Shown piece by piece: positions 42,545-51,837 of a stretch of DNA of 64,000 nucleotides (positions within the stretch are counted from its first letter, which is position 1; each line of letters opens with the position of its first letter). The DNA comes from Deltaproteobacteria bacterium (GTDB taxonomy: Bacteria; Myxococcota_A; UBA9042; DTJE01), in contig JAKPOP010000003.1 in the NCBI GenBank assembly GCA_029547805.1, forward strand, positions 372,001 through 436,000, given 5' to 3'. The notes under the pieces are model-generated. The model searched no databases and was not told the DNA's origin. It saw only the letters and a list, made by a program, of their open reading frames with translations. Both the position numbers and the translations under genes were made by a program.

Positions 42545-44133
42545 CTTCGGAAACGCACAAAACGAAAACGCACCGTCTTCACCCCGCCCTCCCCTGTCAC
42601 CACGTCCCGCCGGGAGGTGGCCGCCAGACACTGGATGCCCCTGCGGTTCAGCCCGTGAACCAAGAACCACGTCAGCGTGAACTCCCCCTGGACCATCGCA
42701 TGGCTGGTCCCTTCCGGGACTTTTTCCAACAGGTCCTCGGCCATCTTCTTCACGTCATCCTCAGATGCGTCGGGAGGCACCTCGGGAAACGCAAAGTCCA
42801 CAATCCGTGGGGCCAACGCCAGTGCTGCCTCCCGCTGGGTGTCCTCCCACCTCTCCGAGGCGTGATTGCTGAGATTCAGAAACACGGGCGTCCCCTGCGC
42901 CTCGGCCCCCCTGGTCTGGCCGACGCTCCGGCGCAGCACATCCACCTCACGGGACACCACCCCAATCAGCGTTCTCGCCGGGGCCGGGGATGGGTTCATG
43001 CCCCCGTGGTCAATGTCGTTGCGCATGTCGGAGATGCGCCGGAAGGTGTCTCGGTCCATCCGTGCACATGCAAACTCGGCCAGGTTCCGTGCCTGCCTGG
43101 AATGGCCAGGACCGGGCGTGGCCGCTTCGGGAGACGCGTAGCGGGTCACCCATGCCTCCCGCACCGTGGTGGCCGCCTCGGAGTACCGTTGCATGTCCAG
43201 GTACAGCCCCGCCAGCGAGGCCAGGGCTTCCTCCCCACGGCGATCCCGCAACGAGGTCACGCCGGTCAGCGGCTCCAGGAAGTCGCGGATCCGCTGCACG
43301 ACATCAGCCAGCGGAGGGAGGTGCCTGCGGACATCCGGCTCGGCGTCCTGCAAGGCGCGCACCAGGGCATCGACCGATGAGGATTCGCCCTGGCGGCCCA
43401 GCAACAGGGCCCCGGTGCGGATGGTGGCCAGGTCCTCCCCGAAGGCCTTCAGGGCCGCGGCCAGCCGATCCAGTTGTGGTTGCGGCCCCTGCATGCCTCC
43501 GCGGGCCCATGCCTTGCGCAAGGCCCGACCGAGCCGTTTGGTCGGGTCCACCACGTCCTCAACCCTCCCGGTCTTCAGGAAGAGGGCCAGCGCCTGGGCC
43601 CAGTCCACCAGTTCGGTGAAGGGCGTCAAGTCCCAGATGGCCGTCGGCTTCTCCGGCACCAGGTTCCCGGCGTAGTACACCCGGACCTCTGGCCGTTCTG
43701 GGTCCACGGCCCGGACAAAGGACAGTGCCGCCGCGGCAAAGAACGGCTGGGACCGGAACCCGTTCGTGATGTCCAGCACCAGGCTCCTCCCCGAAGGCAC
43801 CCGAAAGGCGTCCCGAAGCGTGGCGAACTGGTCCCAGAGTTGTTCCTGAGTTTCCCCGTAGGGAATCGGACGATGGGTGGGCCGAACCCCGGTGATGGCC
43901 GCCACCTCTTGACTCAGGGCACCCCCGTGCATCGCCCAGGCCTCGTCGGTGCTGACGATGCACACCTCCTGCGGCGGCGTCTCCTCCTTCGTCAACATCT
44001 GGCAGACGGCAGCCGTGGCATAGCGGGACATGTACCGGTCCTCGGCACCGTCGCCCCAGGCATAGGTGGTCTGCTGATAGTTGGCCTTCCCCAGAAACGA
44101 CACGAGCCGGATTCCCTCGACCTCCTCTTCCAT
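42529..44133 (-). CDS. CARF-HEPN ribonuclease (TM1812/Csx2-Csx1-like) with extra C-terminal CRISPR-associated domain
   Basis: 534 residues. The CARF domain (1-170) has VSFLGKANYQQTTY and LDITNGFRSQPF, the TM1812-family signatures for cyclic oligoadenylate binding. The HEPN domain (about 300-400) carries RNDIDH, R371-x4-H376, the ribonuclease motif. A third domain (about 416-534) begins FLNLSNHASERW and continues MVQGEFTLTWFLVHGLNRRG; similar small proteins occur alone in type III loci and belong, as far as I can recall, with the Csx15/16/20-type proteins proposed as ring nucleases. It is the last gene of the cmr operon, 33 bp after cas6. Likely activated by Cas10 signalling and possibly self-limiting. 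Confidence 0.82.
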   Translation of the reverse strand: MEEEVEGIRLVSFLGKANYQQTTYAWGDGAEDRYMSRYATAAVCQMLTKEETPPQEVCIVSTDEAWAMHGGALSQEVAAITGVRPTHRPIPYGETQEQLWDQFATLRDAFRVPSGRSLVLDITNGFRSQPFFAAAALSFVRAVDPERPEVRVYYAGNLVPEKPTAIWDLTPFTELVDWAQALALFLKTGRVEDVVDPTKRLGRALRKAWARGGMQGPQPQLDRLAAALKAFGEDLATIRTGALLLGRQGESSSVDALVRALQDAEPDVRRHLPPLADVVQRIRDFLEPLTGVTSLRDRRGEEALASLAGLYLDMQRYSEAATTVREAWVTRYASPEAATPGPGHSRQARNLAEFACARMDRDTFRRISDMRNDIDHGGMNPSPAPARTLIGVVSREVDVLRRSVGQTRGAEAQGTPVFLNLSNHASERWEDTQREAALALAPRIVDFAFPEVPPDASEDDVKKMAEDLLEKVPEGTSHAMVQGEFTLTWFLVHGLNRRGIQCLAATSRRDVVTGEGGVKTVRFRFVRFRSYSLI

Positions 44134-44166
44134 CCCCTGTCCCCCTGTCGTCCAGTTCCCGTGTCG

Positions 44167-45129
44167 CTACGCCCCATCCACGACCCGGAGCCTGCCAAGG
44201 CCGATGGCCGTCTTCTTGCCGACGCCCACCACCTCCGCCGCGGCCAGCAGGTCCCCAAACCGCGCCAGTTCCGACCCCTCGAAGTCGATCTCGCCGACCC
44301 ACCCGTCCAGCGGGATCTCCCGATGGCCCTGGCGCGCCGAGGACGTGTGGGTCCCGGTCACCCGGGTCAGCCGGTGCCGGGTGGCCCGGATGTCGCCCGC
44401 GGCCTGCAGCAGGTCCCGGAAGTCCAGGTCGATGGCCTCGGCGGCGTGGAAATAGGCGATGGAGGACAACTGCCCCAGCACGGACTTCATGATGCGCAGA
44501 AACGTCACCTCTGTTGGGTCCCGGGGCTCGGGCCTCCCCAATTGCAGGGGCGTCAGAAACCGCACCGTGACGGCCCGTTCGAAGTGCAGGGGCCGAGGGG
44601 GCATCCGGCAGATCGGAGGCTCGTGGCCGGTGTCCCGCCCCTGGACGACCAGGGGAACGTCCCCGTCGGGGTGCCGGGCCACGGCATCCAGGAGTCCGAC
44701 GGGCCGCGGATCGGGCATCTCCAGCACGAGGCGGTCCAGACTGGTCCGCACGAACGGCCAGAGGCCGGCCCCACGTCCCATCAGCAGCAGGCGGAAACTC
44801 GCCTTGCGGTCGTCATCCGAAGGGACCACGCGCAGGGCCGATGGAATCTCCCGCTCCGACCGGCGGCGAGTGGACCAGGGCGGAACCCGCGGGTCGAACA
44901 ACAGCCCGAAGGGGCATCCGAAGATGGCCGAGCAGTCCCCACACTCGATGCGGTCCGGATGCAGGCACCACACCTGTCGCCGGAATGCCGTCTTCAAGGC
45001 CCCCCGGATCGCCGACGGCGGGACCGCCACGATGCCCCGGCCCCCTGGACCCGACAGCCGGCACGCGATGTCCAGGTAGAAAATCAACCCCAGGGCGTCG
45101 TGACGCGGCGATATTCCGTCCTCACCCAT
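44167..45129 (-). CDS. cas6: Cas6 pre-crRNA endoribonuclease
   Basis: 320 residues. C-terminal GWVGEIDFEGSELARFGDLL then VGVGKKTAIGLGRLRV is the glycine-rich RAMP signature of Cas6 (PF10040-type). A Cys cluster (CGDCSAIFGCPFGLLF) in the N-terminal third is typical of this subgroup. It cleaves repeats to leave the ATTGAGAC handle; the 37-bp repeats of arrays 2 and 3 are the probable substrate. The ATG at 45129 overlaps the cmr6 stop by 8 nt (ATGGGTGA). Confidence 0.88.
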   Translation of the reverse strand: MGEDGISPRHDALGLIFYLDIACRLSGPGGRGIVAVPPSAIRGALKTAFRRQVWCLHPDRIECGDCSAIFGCPFGLLFDPRVPPWSTRRRSEREIPSALRVVPSDDDRKASFRLLLMGRGAGLWPFVRTSLDRLVLEMPDPRPVGLLDAVARHPDGDVPLVVQGRDTGHEPPICRMPPRPLHFERAVTVRFLTPLQLGRPEPRDPTEVTFLRIMKSVLGQLSSIAYFHAAEAIDLDFRDLLQAAGDIRATRHRLTRVTGTHTSSARQGHREIPLDGWVGEIDFEGSELARFGDLLAAAEVVGVGKKTAIGLGRLRVVDGA

Positions 45130-45853
45130 GGAACCGTCCATAGCCGGCCCTCGTCTTGGCCCCGACGCCGTGTTCCACCAGGGCCCGCTGCAGCAGATCC
45201 ATCGAGAGGCGCGCCAGATCCTGGCTCCCGGCCTCCACGGCAAAGAAGAACCGTCCACGAACCGTCACGAAGGTCACCGGCGTCGGGTCGTCCCAGTCGG
45301 CCGCCGGATGGTCATCCGTGCTGCCATACTGCAGGTGATGGGGGGTCATCACCTCTCGAACGAAGGGCGTCGGGTGATCCCGGGTGGGCACCCACCAGGC
45401 ATCATGAAAGATGGAGACCCCGGCCTGGTCCGTGGTCCCGAAAATCGCGCAGGCCATGGCGTCCCACTCCGTCGGGTCCCCGCCGGCCTGCGCCACCGCA
45501 TCCCGACGAGCCTGCACCATCGAGCGCACCACGCCCTTCAGGCTGGACCCGGGAATGATCGGCATGCCGTAGGTGTGATGCAGCCGGATTCCCCACTCGA
45601 AGACGCCCCGATCCCCCATGCCCGTGATCAGGCGCAAGGAGACGTCCATCTCCCTGCAGTCAGACCAGAGGCCGCCCGGCCCTGCCCCATCGGGCGTGAA
45701 TCCGGCCTTCCACCGGTTCAGCACCGCCTGGTAGGTCGAGTCCGGGCGGATTTCGCAGATGTTCTTCATCAACGTGTCCCGGGACGCCGGCGACTTGTAG
45801 CACTCCACGTAGGTCTTGCGCACCTTGAACCACAGTCCGGGATGCCGGTCCAT
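45122..45853 (-). CDS. cmr6: Cmr6 (Cas7-type subunit, type III-B)
   Basis: 243 residues. Caps the crRNA 3' side of the Cmr complex. HHTYGMPIIPGSSLKGVVRS is the RAMP signature shared by Cmr4/Cmr6, and GVGAKTRAGYGRF is the C-terminal glycine-rich loop. FGTTDQAGVSIFHDAWWVP lies between. It starts 13 bp after the cmr5 stop. Confidence 0.9.
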   Translation of the reverse strand: MDRHPGLWFKVRKTYVECYKSPASRDTLMKNICEIRPDSTYQAVLNRWKAGFTPDGAGPGGLWSDCREMDVSLRLITGMGDRGVFEWGIRLHHTYGMPIIPGSSLKGVVRSMVQARRDAVAQAGGDPTEWDAMACAIFGTTDQAGVSIFHDAWWVPTRDHPTPFVREVMTPHHLQYGSTDDHPAADWDDPTPVTFVTVRGRFFFAVEAGSQDLARLSMDLLQRALVEHGVGAKTRAGYGRFHG

Positions 45854-45866
45854 GATCCCCCCCGAT

Positions 45867-46289
45867 TCAGTCGGACCACCGCGCCTCGGCCAGCCTCTTG
45901 AACCACAGGGACGCCCGGGACACGATGCCCGTCATCTGGCGGTAGGCCCGCACGTCCGACCTCACGGCCCGATCGATCAGGGTGGTGACCGTCTCCGATG
46001 CGCCGGCCCACTGGATCCCGGTCCTGTGCCTCAACGATTCACTGGCCAGCACCGCCGCCAGCCGGTCCAGATAGGTCTGGTGCTTCTCGCTGTCCGACTT
46101 TCCCTGGAAGAAGGTCAGGGCCAGGGTCAGGCCGTTCTGCCGCAGGCAGCGTGGGAAATCCTGACACCGGTTCTTGAAATCCTTTCGTCCTTTTTCGGAC
46201 AGCGGCTGGTGCTGCCCCTCACCCCTCTCCAGGGCCAGGATCTGTGTCCAGACCGCCTCTGCCAGGGCCTTGTCCAGTGAATGTCTCAT
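45867..46289 (-). CDS. cmr5: Cmr5 (small subunit, type III-B)
   Basis: 140 residues, all-helical. Identified by position between cmr4 and cmr6, size, and the pattern of the family (NGLTLALTFFQGKSDSEK followed by a conserved helical C-terminus). It forms the second filament along the crRNA-target duplex. The ATG at 46289 overlaps the cmr4 stop by one base. Confidence 0.85.
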   Translation of the reverse strand: MRHSLDKALAEAVWTQILALERGEGQHQPLSEKGRKDFKNRCQDFPRCLRQNGLTLALTFFQGKSDSEKHQTYLDRLAAVLASESLRHRTGIQWAGASETVTTLIDRAVRSDVRAYRQMTGIVSRASLWFKRLAEARWSD

Positions 46290-47236
46290 CAGACACCTCC
46301 CTGCACCCGGGTCAGGCGCACCCGACCATGGCCCGTGGTCTCCTTGCCGCCGAAGGTGTGGACGACGCGGGTGTGACCATTCCAGAGTTCGTCCAGGCAT
46401 TTCCGCCCCTCCCAGGACGGTTCCCCAGCCCCGTCCCTCTGCTTCCGGCTGCCGAAGGACTGGAGGATGCCCACCAGCACCGACTCGGCGGGAAGATACT
46501 CCTCGTTCCAGAGGGCCCCGTGGGCCACCGTCCGGGTCGCCGAATCGATGCGGACCCGAGCATTCACCTCGGTCGCATGCTCGGCGAAATAACAGAAGGA
46601 ATCGTCCGGCAGCAGGCAGAGGCGCCGGGTCAGGTAGTCGTCCTCCCCGGACAGCAGGTGCTGCGCCAGGAACCGCCCGAGGATGGTCAATCGGGGATCC
46701 TCCTGGAGCGTGGTCTCCATGTCCTCCAGGTCCACCCTGGTGCTGGCGCCCTTCATCAGCAGGCTTCCCTCGGCCACCCGGGCCGGCTGGTCCTCGGTCA
46801 TGGCGCCCAGGTCCTGCAGGAGTTCTTTCAGCGCCTTCAGGATGTCGTCGGCGCCGATGCCCCCGTCCTCCAGCAGTCGCAGCAATCGCCGCAAGGCCAG
46901 AGGGCAGGTCGTCATGGCGAAGACGCCCCGGGAGGCCCGGACGGGCAGCAGCAGCAGCCGCGCATCGGAGATGGCGAGGGCCCCGGCGAAGGTGTCCCGG
47001 TCCGAATCCTCGTCCTCGCGACGCTTCCGGAAGCCGAACAGGATGTCCTCCACGTTCCTGTTGCCTCGGGCCTCCACCATCGCACGAAGCGCCCCCTTCA
47101 CCGAGGACCCGGGAAGATAGGGATGGCCGGTGCTGCGCTCCCGGATCAGCGGGAGGTCCACGATGTCCACCGAACTGCCGGAGCCGACGTGGACCGGCGA
47201 CAGGGCATGGACGAAGAACAGGTCGGTAGCGGCCAT
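46289..47236 (-). CDS. cmr4: Cmr4 (Cas7-type backbone and target RNase, type III-B)
   Basis: 315 residues. LFFVHALSPVHVGSGSSVDI and LPLIRERSTGHPYLPGSSVK are the N-terminal Cmr4 blocks; the Asp in the VDIVDLP segment is near the position of the target-cleaving residue in the family, but the exact residue cannot be assigned without alignment. KETTGHGRVRLTRV is the C-terminal RAMP loop. Repeated along the crRNA, it cuts target RNA at 6-nt intervals. Confidence 0.93.
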   Translation of the reverse strand: MAATDLFFVHALSPVHVGSGSSVDIVDLPLIRERSTGHPYLPGSSVKGALRAMVEARGNRNVEDILFGFRKRREDEDSDRDTFAGALAISDARLLLLPVRASRGVFAMTTCPLALRRLLRLLEDGGIGADDILKALKELLQDLGAMTEDQPARVAEGSLLMKGASTRVDLEDMETTLQEDPRLTILGRFLAQHLLSGEDDYLTRRLCLLPDDSFCYFAEHATEVNARVRIDSATRTVAHGALWNEEYLPAESVLVGILQSFGSRKQRDGAGEPSWEGRKCLDELWNGHTRVVHTFGGKETTGHGRVRLTRVQGGV

Positions 47237-47246
47237 GACGTTCCTC

Positions 47247-48467
47247 CTACTGGATTCCTTGGATGATGTCCCAGGCCTGGTCCATCTGCGAGGCGGTGTC
47301 TTTCGGAAGCCCTCCCACCGCCACCAGACCATATCCCTGCAGGCGGTCCTCCGGGCGACTGCCCACCTTGCAGAACCACATCCGGTGCGCCGCTTCCAGG
47401 GCCTTCTGGGGGTCCGGGTACCGAACCACGAAGACCGACCCGGCCGGAACCGCTCGACGGGCCGGCCGGGGCTCTGCACGGCCCTTCTCCAGCAACCGAC
47501 TGCCCGAGACCGGCATCGGTCCCGGAACTGCGGCCGCCCGGACCTCGCCTCCTAGCAGGTCTTCGGGACCGGGCATCGAACCATGGGAGAACAGGGCCGG
47601 GGTCAGCACCAGCACCCGCAGATATCCCCCAGACCCCTCGATGGCCTGGTGGACCTCGTCGGGCAGGGCCCCCGGCGCGGCGCCTGGGAACCCTCCTGGA
47701 GCCGCGATCAACCGGGCCAGCCCCTGCTGTCCCCCCAGCGTCAGGGGCAGGGGCGCCTCGCCTGCCTCGAGGGACTCCGTCGCCATCCACCAGGCCCCCT
47801 GGAGTCCATCGTTCAACTCGATCTGCTCGGTCACGAACAGCCCCCCCTTCTCGGCCGTGCGGCCCGGGGTCAGGACCACGTGAACCTGGGTGCTGGTCTG
47901 GCTGATCTCGATGCCGTCCAGTTGGGCGATGGTGGCCCGGAGGCCCTCAAAGTCACCGATGGCCCACCGGACCAATGCCGGGAAGGGAATCCAGGCGGGA
48001 GGGCGGGCCATGGGCTTTGCCTGGGGCGGACTGGCCAGGGACCACGGGACCAGACGCGGCCGCCCCCCCTGGAGGTCCCAGAGGCCGTCCCCCGGTTCCA
48101 ACAGGACCGGCTTCAAGGGCTCAACGGAGATCGCCCGGTCAGGGTCCGTCGGCCCGAAGACCTCGAAGTCCAGGGGCCGCGGCACCCAGACCTGCTGGGT
48201 CCCCTCCCAGAGAGCCGACGGCAAGGGCCCCCGGATGTCGAGGGTGCCCAGGTCATCCCGCCCGCCGATCCGTGGGTCGATGGGCTGCGCACCGCCATCG
48301 ATCAGTTCGGACAGCCGCTTCATGCGATGGGCCAGAGCCGTCCGGATGGCACCCCGAAGAGTCTGGGGCCACGGGATCGAGAGTGTCCGGGTCATGCCGC
48401 CGGACCCCGAGGCGCGCCCGTCCCCGAACTGCAATGCCTGGAGCGGTACGATCAGAAAGTCCGCCAT
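47247..48467 (-). CDS. cmr3: Cmr3 (Cas5-type subunit, type III-B)
   Basis: 406 residues. Binds the crRNA 5' handle and contacts Cas10. The start VPLQALQFGDGRASGSGG and IPWPQTLRGAIRTALA match the Cmr3 N-terminal RAMP fold; SGSRLLEKGRAEPRPARRAV and GYGLVAVG near the end fit the family. It lies 6 bp after the cas10 stop. Confidence 0.9.
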   Translation of the reverse strand: MADFLIVPLQALQFGDGRASGSGGMTRTLSIPWPQTLRGAIRTALAHRMKRLSELIDGGAQPIDPRIGGRDDLGTLDIRGPLPSALWEGTQQVWVPRPLDFEVFGPTDPDRAISVEPLKPVLLEPGDGLWDLQGGRPRLVPWSLASPPQAKPMARPPAWIPFPALVRWAIGDFEGLRATIAQLDGIEISQTSTQVHVVLTPGRTAEKGGLFVTEQIELNDGLQGAWWMATESLEAGEAPLPLTLGGQQGLARLIAAPGGFPGAAPGALPDEVHQAIEGSGGYLRVLVLTPALFSHGSMPGPEDLLGGEVRAAAVPGPMPVSGSRLLEKGRAEPRPARRAVPAGSVFVVRYPDPQKALEAAHRMWFCKVGSRPEDRLQGYGLVAVGGLPKDTASQMDQAWDIIQGIQ

Positions 48468-48473
48468 GGCCGG

Positions 48474-50162
48474 TCACCTCGTTTCTTTGGGACAGTGGAG
48501 GTGCAGAAAACGTCCCGCGAGCAGCAGGTCGATGAAGGCTCCCAGTCCCTGGACGCCGCTGCCGTGAACCGCCTTCGCCCAGGCCGACAGGGCCTCCACT
48601 TCCGCCCCCCCTGTCCCCTCGGAGGCCCCTGACCCTTGCTTCCGGGAGAGGATGTATCGGGCCATGTCCCACCTGGCCTCCTCCGGCACATCCAGCAGGC
48701 CCGCGCGCAGATCATAGGCGGCCTTTTCGACCAGGAGCCGGTTGTCATAGAGAGATCGGGCCTTTCCAAGGGCCCAGTCCAACGTGCCGGGGGCATTCGG
48801 ATCGGGGTCGGGAGCCGCAGGACCCAGCACGGTCAGGGCGTCGCCGCTGCGTTTCTGGATCCGCAAGGCCAGGGCGCCCCGGGCGGCCAGGGAGGCAGGG
48901 AGCCGGGCCCTCCAGGCCTTGGCGGCCCGCTCGGCCTCCTGGGCCCATTCCCGAACCCGGTCGAAGGGCTCCAGCATGTGGGCCACCGCGATGCCGGCCG
49001 ACAGGCTGTATCCCTGGACCTTCTGGCCGAAACATGCCGCCAGGGCCGCGGTGGCCCGGGTGGCAGTGGCCATCGGGAAGGCCGCCAGCACGTCATCCCC
49101 GCCGCAATAGATCAACGACCCCAGGTCCTTGTCCGGATCGTTCTGGAACCGTGTGCGGACCTCCCGGGCAAAGTCGGCCATGGCCTTCGAGATCTGCTGG
49201 TGTCCTTCGGGGTCGGAACAGCCCGAGATGGCCGCGCCGATGCCGTCGCCATCGCCCATCACCAGGGCATAGTAGGGGGTGGATCGGAACCCGGACTTGC
49301 TCAAGAGGCGGCGGAGTTCCTGGATCTCCTCGGTCTGCAGGCCCGCATCCCGGCCCTCGACTTCCAGTCGATCCTGGAAGTACCAGGCCGCGTCCACCTG
49401 CGTGACATCGAACAGTTCCTTGGCCTTCGCTTCAAAGGCCTCAAGCCGCGACCGGGCAGCGTCCGAAAGGGCCTCCCGGGCCGCCCGGACCGCCACGTCG
49501 TTGACACTGGCAAAGGATTCCCGGAACTCGCCCAGGCGCTTCACCGCCCCAAGGGCATCCAGCCGCTCCTGTCCCTTCAAGAGCAGGCGCCGTCGGAGGC
49601 GGTCCAGCGCGGCGGGGTTCCCCCGCTGCAGCACGTCCTCCCGTCCCGCATCCTGCCACGACTTGGCCCGGGTCGGCGCACCGGGCGTGCCATCGCGGGA
49701 CGGAAAGTCCCGGGTCCGCTTCCGGCCGTCCAGCAACCGCTCGGCGGCCTGCCGGGCGTCGGCATAGGTCGGCCGGGTGGCCCAGGCGACATAGAACTGG
49801 CACCAGTCCTCCAGCCGCGCCTGGTCCCGAAAGACGGTCAGGTCCAGACAGTCCTGGAATTCCGATTCCACCGCCTGGACACACTGCTCCCAGCGTGCGG
49901 CGGTGGCCTGCCGGGCGGCCTGGGCGGCGGCCCGGGCCTGTGCGGGACCTTCAGGGCAGAGAGCCAGGACCTTGTTGGGACACCCCTCGGCGGTCCCCAC
50001 CGCCGGGAAGATGGTCCGGGCACCGGTCTGGCCGATGGCCTCCGCCGCCGCGGCGGCCAGTTCGGACAAGATGCGGGAACCGGCCTGGAGGTCCGACATC
50101 CGCCGGGCCGCGGCGATGAATGGCTGCACAGGTCCCAGGTGGAGCACCAGCACGGTGGTCAT
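48474..50162 (-). CDS. cas10: Cas10 (Cmr2), HD-less, GGDD cyclase
   Basis: 562 residues. Starts directly at VLHLGPVQPFIAAARRMSDL, the block that follows the HD domain in full-length Cmr2, so the DNase domain is absent. The first palm has MGDGDGIGAAI (about 302-312) and the second has YCGGDDVLAAFP (GGDD about 354-357), so cyclic oligoadenylate synthesis from ATP should be intact. Activated by target RNA binding, it would signal to the CARF-HEPN protein in the same operon. The ATG at 50162 overlaps the cmr1 stop (ATGA). Confidence 0.95.
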   Translation of the reverse strand: MTTVLVLHLGPVQPFIAAARRMSDLQAGSRILSELAAAAAEAIGQTGARTIFPAVGTAEGCPNKVLALCPEGPAQARAAAQAARQATAARWEQCVQAVESEFQDCLDLTVFRDQARLEDWCQFYVAWATRPTYADARQAAERLLDGRKRTRDFPSRDGTPGAPTRAKSWQDAGREDVLQRGNPAALDRLRRRLLLKGQERLDALGAVKRLGEFRESFASVNDVAVRAAREALSDAARSRLEAFEAKAKELFDVTQVDAAWYFQDRLEVEGRDAGLQTEEIQELRRLLSKSGFRSTPYYALVMGDGDGIGAAISGCSDPEGHQQISKAMADFAREVRTRFQNDPDKDLGSLIYCGGDDVLAAFPMATATRATAALAACFGQKVQGYSLSAGIAVAHMLEPFDRVREWAQEAERAAKAWRARLPASLAARGALALRIQKRSGDALTVLGPAAPDPDPNAPGTLDWALGKARSLYDNRLLVEKAAYDLRAGLLDVPEEARWDMARYILSRKQGSGASEGTGGAEVEALSAWAKAVHGSGVQGLGAFIDLLLAGRFLHLHCPKETR

Positions 50163-51700
50163 AGGGCCATCCTCCGTTGCTGATTTCCAGCGATGCGACA
50201 CAGCAGGGCGCAGGGGGCGGGCCCCCATCCCCCGGCTTTCAGGGGTTCGACCTGCCTGCCATGCTGTGACAGGCCGGCCCAGGGCTCGGCCTCCCGGGGC
50301 ACCAGGATCCCCTGTCCCTGCTGCCTTGCCCCCTTCACCAGCACCAGGCCGCCTGGAGGCTCCAGCGGAGTGTTCAGCAACAGACCGACCAGCGCGTACT
50401 GGTCCCCCCCCTCGAGGCGCAGGGGCCGCAAGATCAGCGGCGACGCCATGCGCTGGAGATCCCTCGCCGGAAAGAGCGTGATCTGCCCCTCGGGGTCCCC
50501 CGGGGCCTGGGTCGTGTTGAACTTGAACACGATCGGCAGCCCCAGGGCGGCTCGGGGGAAAAAGGTCGGAAGCCGCGGTTGATGGTTCGGGGCCCATCGA
50601 CGCAACAGCCGCCGGATCGCATCGGGCTCGGGCCAGCGGCTGCGGCCAGGCCGGCGACCCTGGCCCGAATTGCGGGCAAAGCCGACCCCCTGACGGAAGT
50701 CCTGCATCGTCCTGCCAACGGCCTCACCGACCCGTTCGGGCATCGCCAGGGGGGCCTTTGGCTGATTCCTATCCGACCACTGCGGGGATCGCTCCAGCCT
50801 CAGTTCGGACACGGCCACACAGGCACCCTTCAGCACCGGGATGTCGCCTGCATGACGTGCCTCTCCGGTCACAAAGAATTCGGCGGCCTTCTTCAAGCCT
50901 TTCAGGACCTCGTCAACGGACCGGTATGCCGGCGCCAGCCATTGGTGGTGGGGTCCCTGGACATCCTCCATCACGACGGCACCGGCCCCCCGGCGGGTCC
51001 GGGCCCCGATGCCGCCAAAATGGCCCCAGGCCCACAGGGCCGCGGCGACCTGCCGCACCAGGTCCTCCTGGAGCGCCGCATCCAGGGTCCGGTCCCGGAA
51101 AGACCCCAATCGACGCAGGTTCGCCTTCACCTGGTCCAGGTCCAGTTCGACCCGGACCTTCGCCACGGGGCCCCACCAGTAGGAGAGGGCATCCCGGGCA
51201 TTGGCGCCCCGGATCTCCCGGGCCGGAAAGAAGAGATAGCCCAGCCCGCTGCCCATCGGGGCCCGGTCATCGGTCACCTTGCGCCGCTGCAGCCTGTGAC
51301 CCGGATCCTCGACGAGGTCCAGGGCAACCCGGACCGCCGAGGCCATCGGCTCCTGGTGACTCTGCCGCCGGTCATCCTCCGCGACCGAGGCCATGCCCCA
51401 CAGCAGGGCCTCGGCCTCCCGGATGGGCCGATAGTCCACCTTTCTTCCGTTTTGCGAAGCCAGGGGAAACCGGGCCCCCTGGGTCGCCCGCCACCAGAAG
51501 CGCAGTTGGCCCCGGATCGACGGGATGCGGAAGGGGCGATCCTCCTCGACCTCGCCGGGCTTCATCCCCCCACCGAGGGCCGGCGTCAGCAGACCCAGAT
51601 CGAAGGTCCAGCAGACCCTGGAGGTCGGATCCTGCCCGGAGACCAGTCCCTGCCACACCTTGACCGACATCGCCATCCGTGCGTCCACCCGTCCTGGCAC
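50159..51700 (-). CDS. cmr1: Cmr1 (double RAMP subunit, type III-B), first gene of the operon
   Basis: 513 residues with two RAMP-like parts. IPSIRGQLRFWWRATQG and IRGANARDALSYWWGPVAK carry the Cmr1 signature; GGIGARTRRGAGAV is a glycine-rich loop. It helps anchor the target RNA near the crRNA 3' end. The GTG at 51700 is chosen because GGGGAGGG lies 5 bp upstream; downstream in-frame Met codons lack one. It leads an eight-gene operon with overlaps or gaps under 35 bp throughout. Confidence 0.92.
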   Translation of the reverse strand: MPGRVDARMAMSVKVWQGLVSGQDPTSRVCWTFDLGLLTPALGGGMKPGEVEEDRPFRIPSIRGQLRFWWRATQGARFPLASQNGRKVDYRPIREAEALLWGMASVAEDDRRQSHQEPMASAVRVALDLVEDPGHRLQRRKVTDDRAPMGSGLGYLFFPAREIRGANARDALSYWWGPVAKVRVELDLDQVKANLRRLGSFRDRTLDAALQEDLVRQVAAALWAWGHFGGIGARTRRGAGAVVMEDVQGPHHQWLAPAYRSVDEVLKGLKKAAEFFVTGEARHAGDIPVLKGACVAVSELRLERSPQWSDRNQPKAPLAMPERVGEAVGRTMQDFRQGVGFARNSGQGRRPGRSRWPEPDAIRRLLRRWAPNHQPRLPTFFPRAALGLPIVFKFNTTQAPGDPEGQITLFPARDLQRMASPLILRPLRLEGGDQYALVGLLLNTPLEPPGGLVLVKGARQQGQGILVPREAEPWAGLSQHGRQVEPLKAGGWGPAPCALLCRIAGNQQRRMAL

Positions 51701-51782
51701 GATGCCCTCCCCTGGCGGCTGACCGCCGAGATCCTGCCGTCACGCCAATCGTCCCCACCGGGTCTTCAGGTGCGCCGATGGT

Positions 51783-51807
51783 CCTGTAGCAAGCGCCCCA
51801 CTGTCAA
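51783..51807 (-). promoter_or_regulatory. Possible cmr operon promoter
   Basis: On the minus strand TTGACA (51802-51807) is followed, after a short 13-bp spacer, by TACAGG preceded by TGC (TGCTACAGG, 51783-51791). The spacing is poor for sigma70, but both elements resemble others in the island. It lies about 85 bp before cmr1. Confidence 0.33.
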
Positions 51808-51837
51808 GCCTCAAGACACGCAGCCCGGTCCCCTGCC

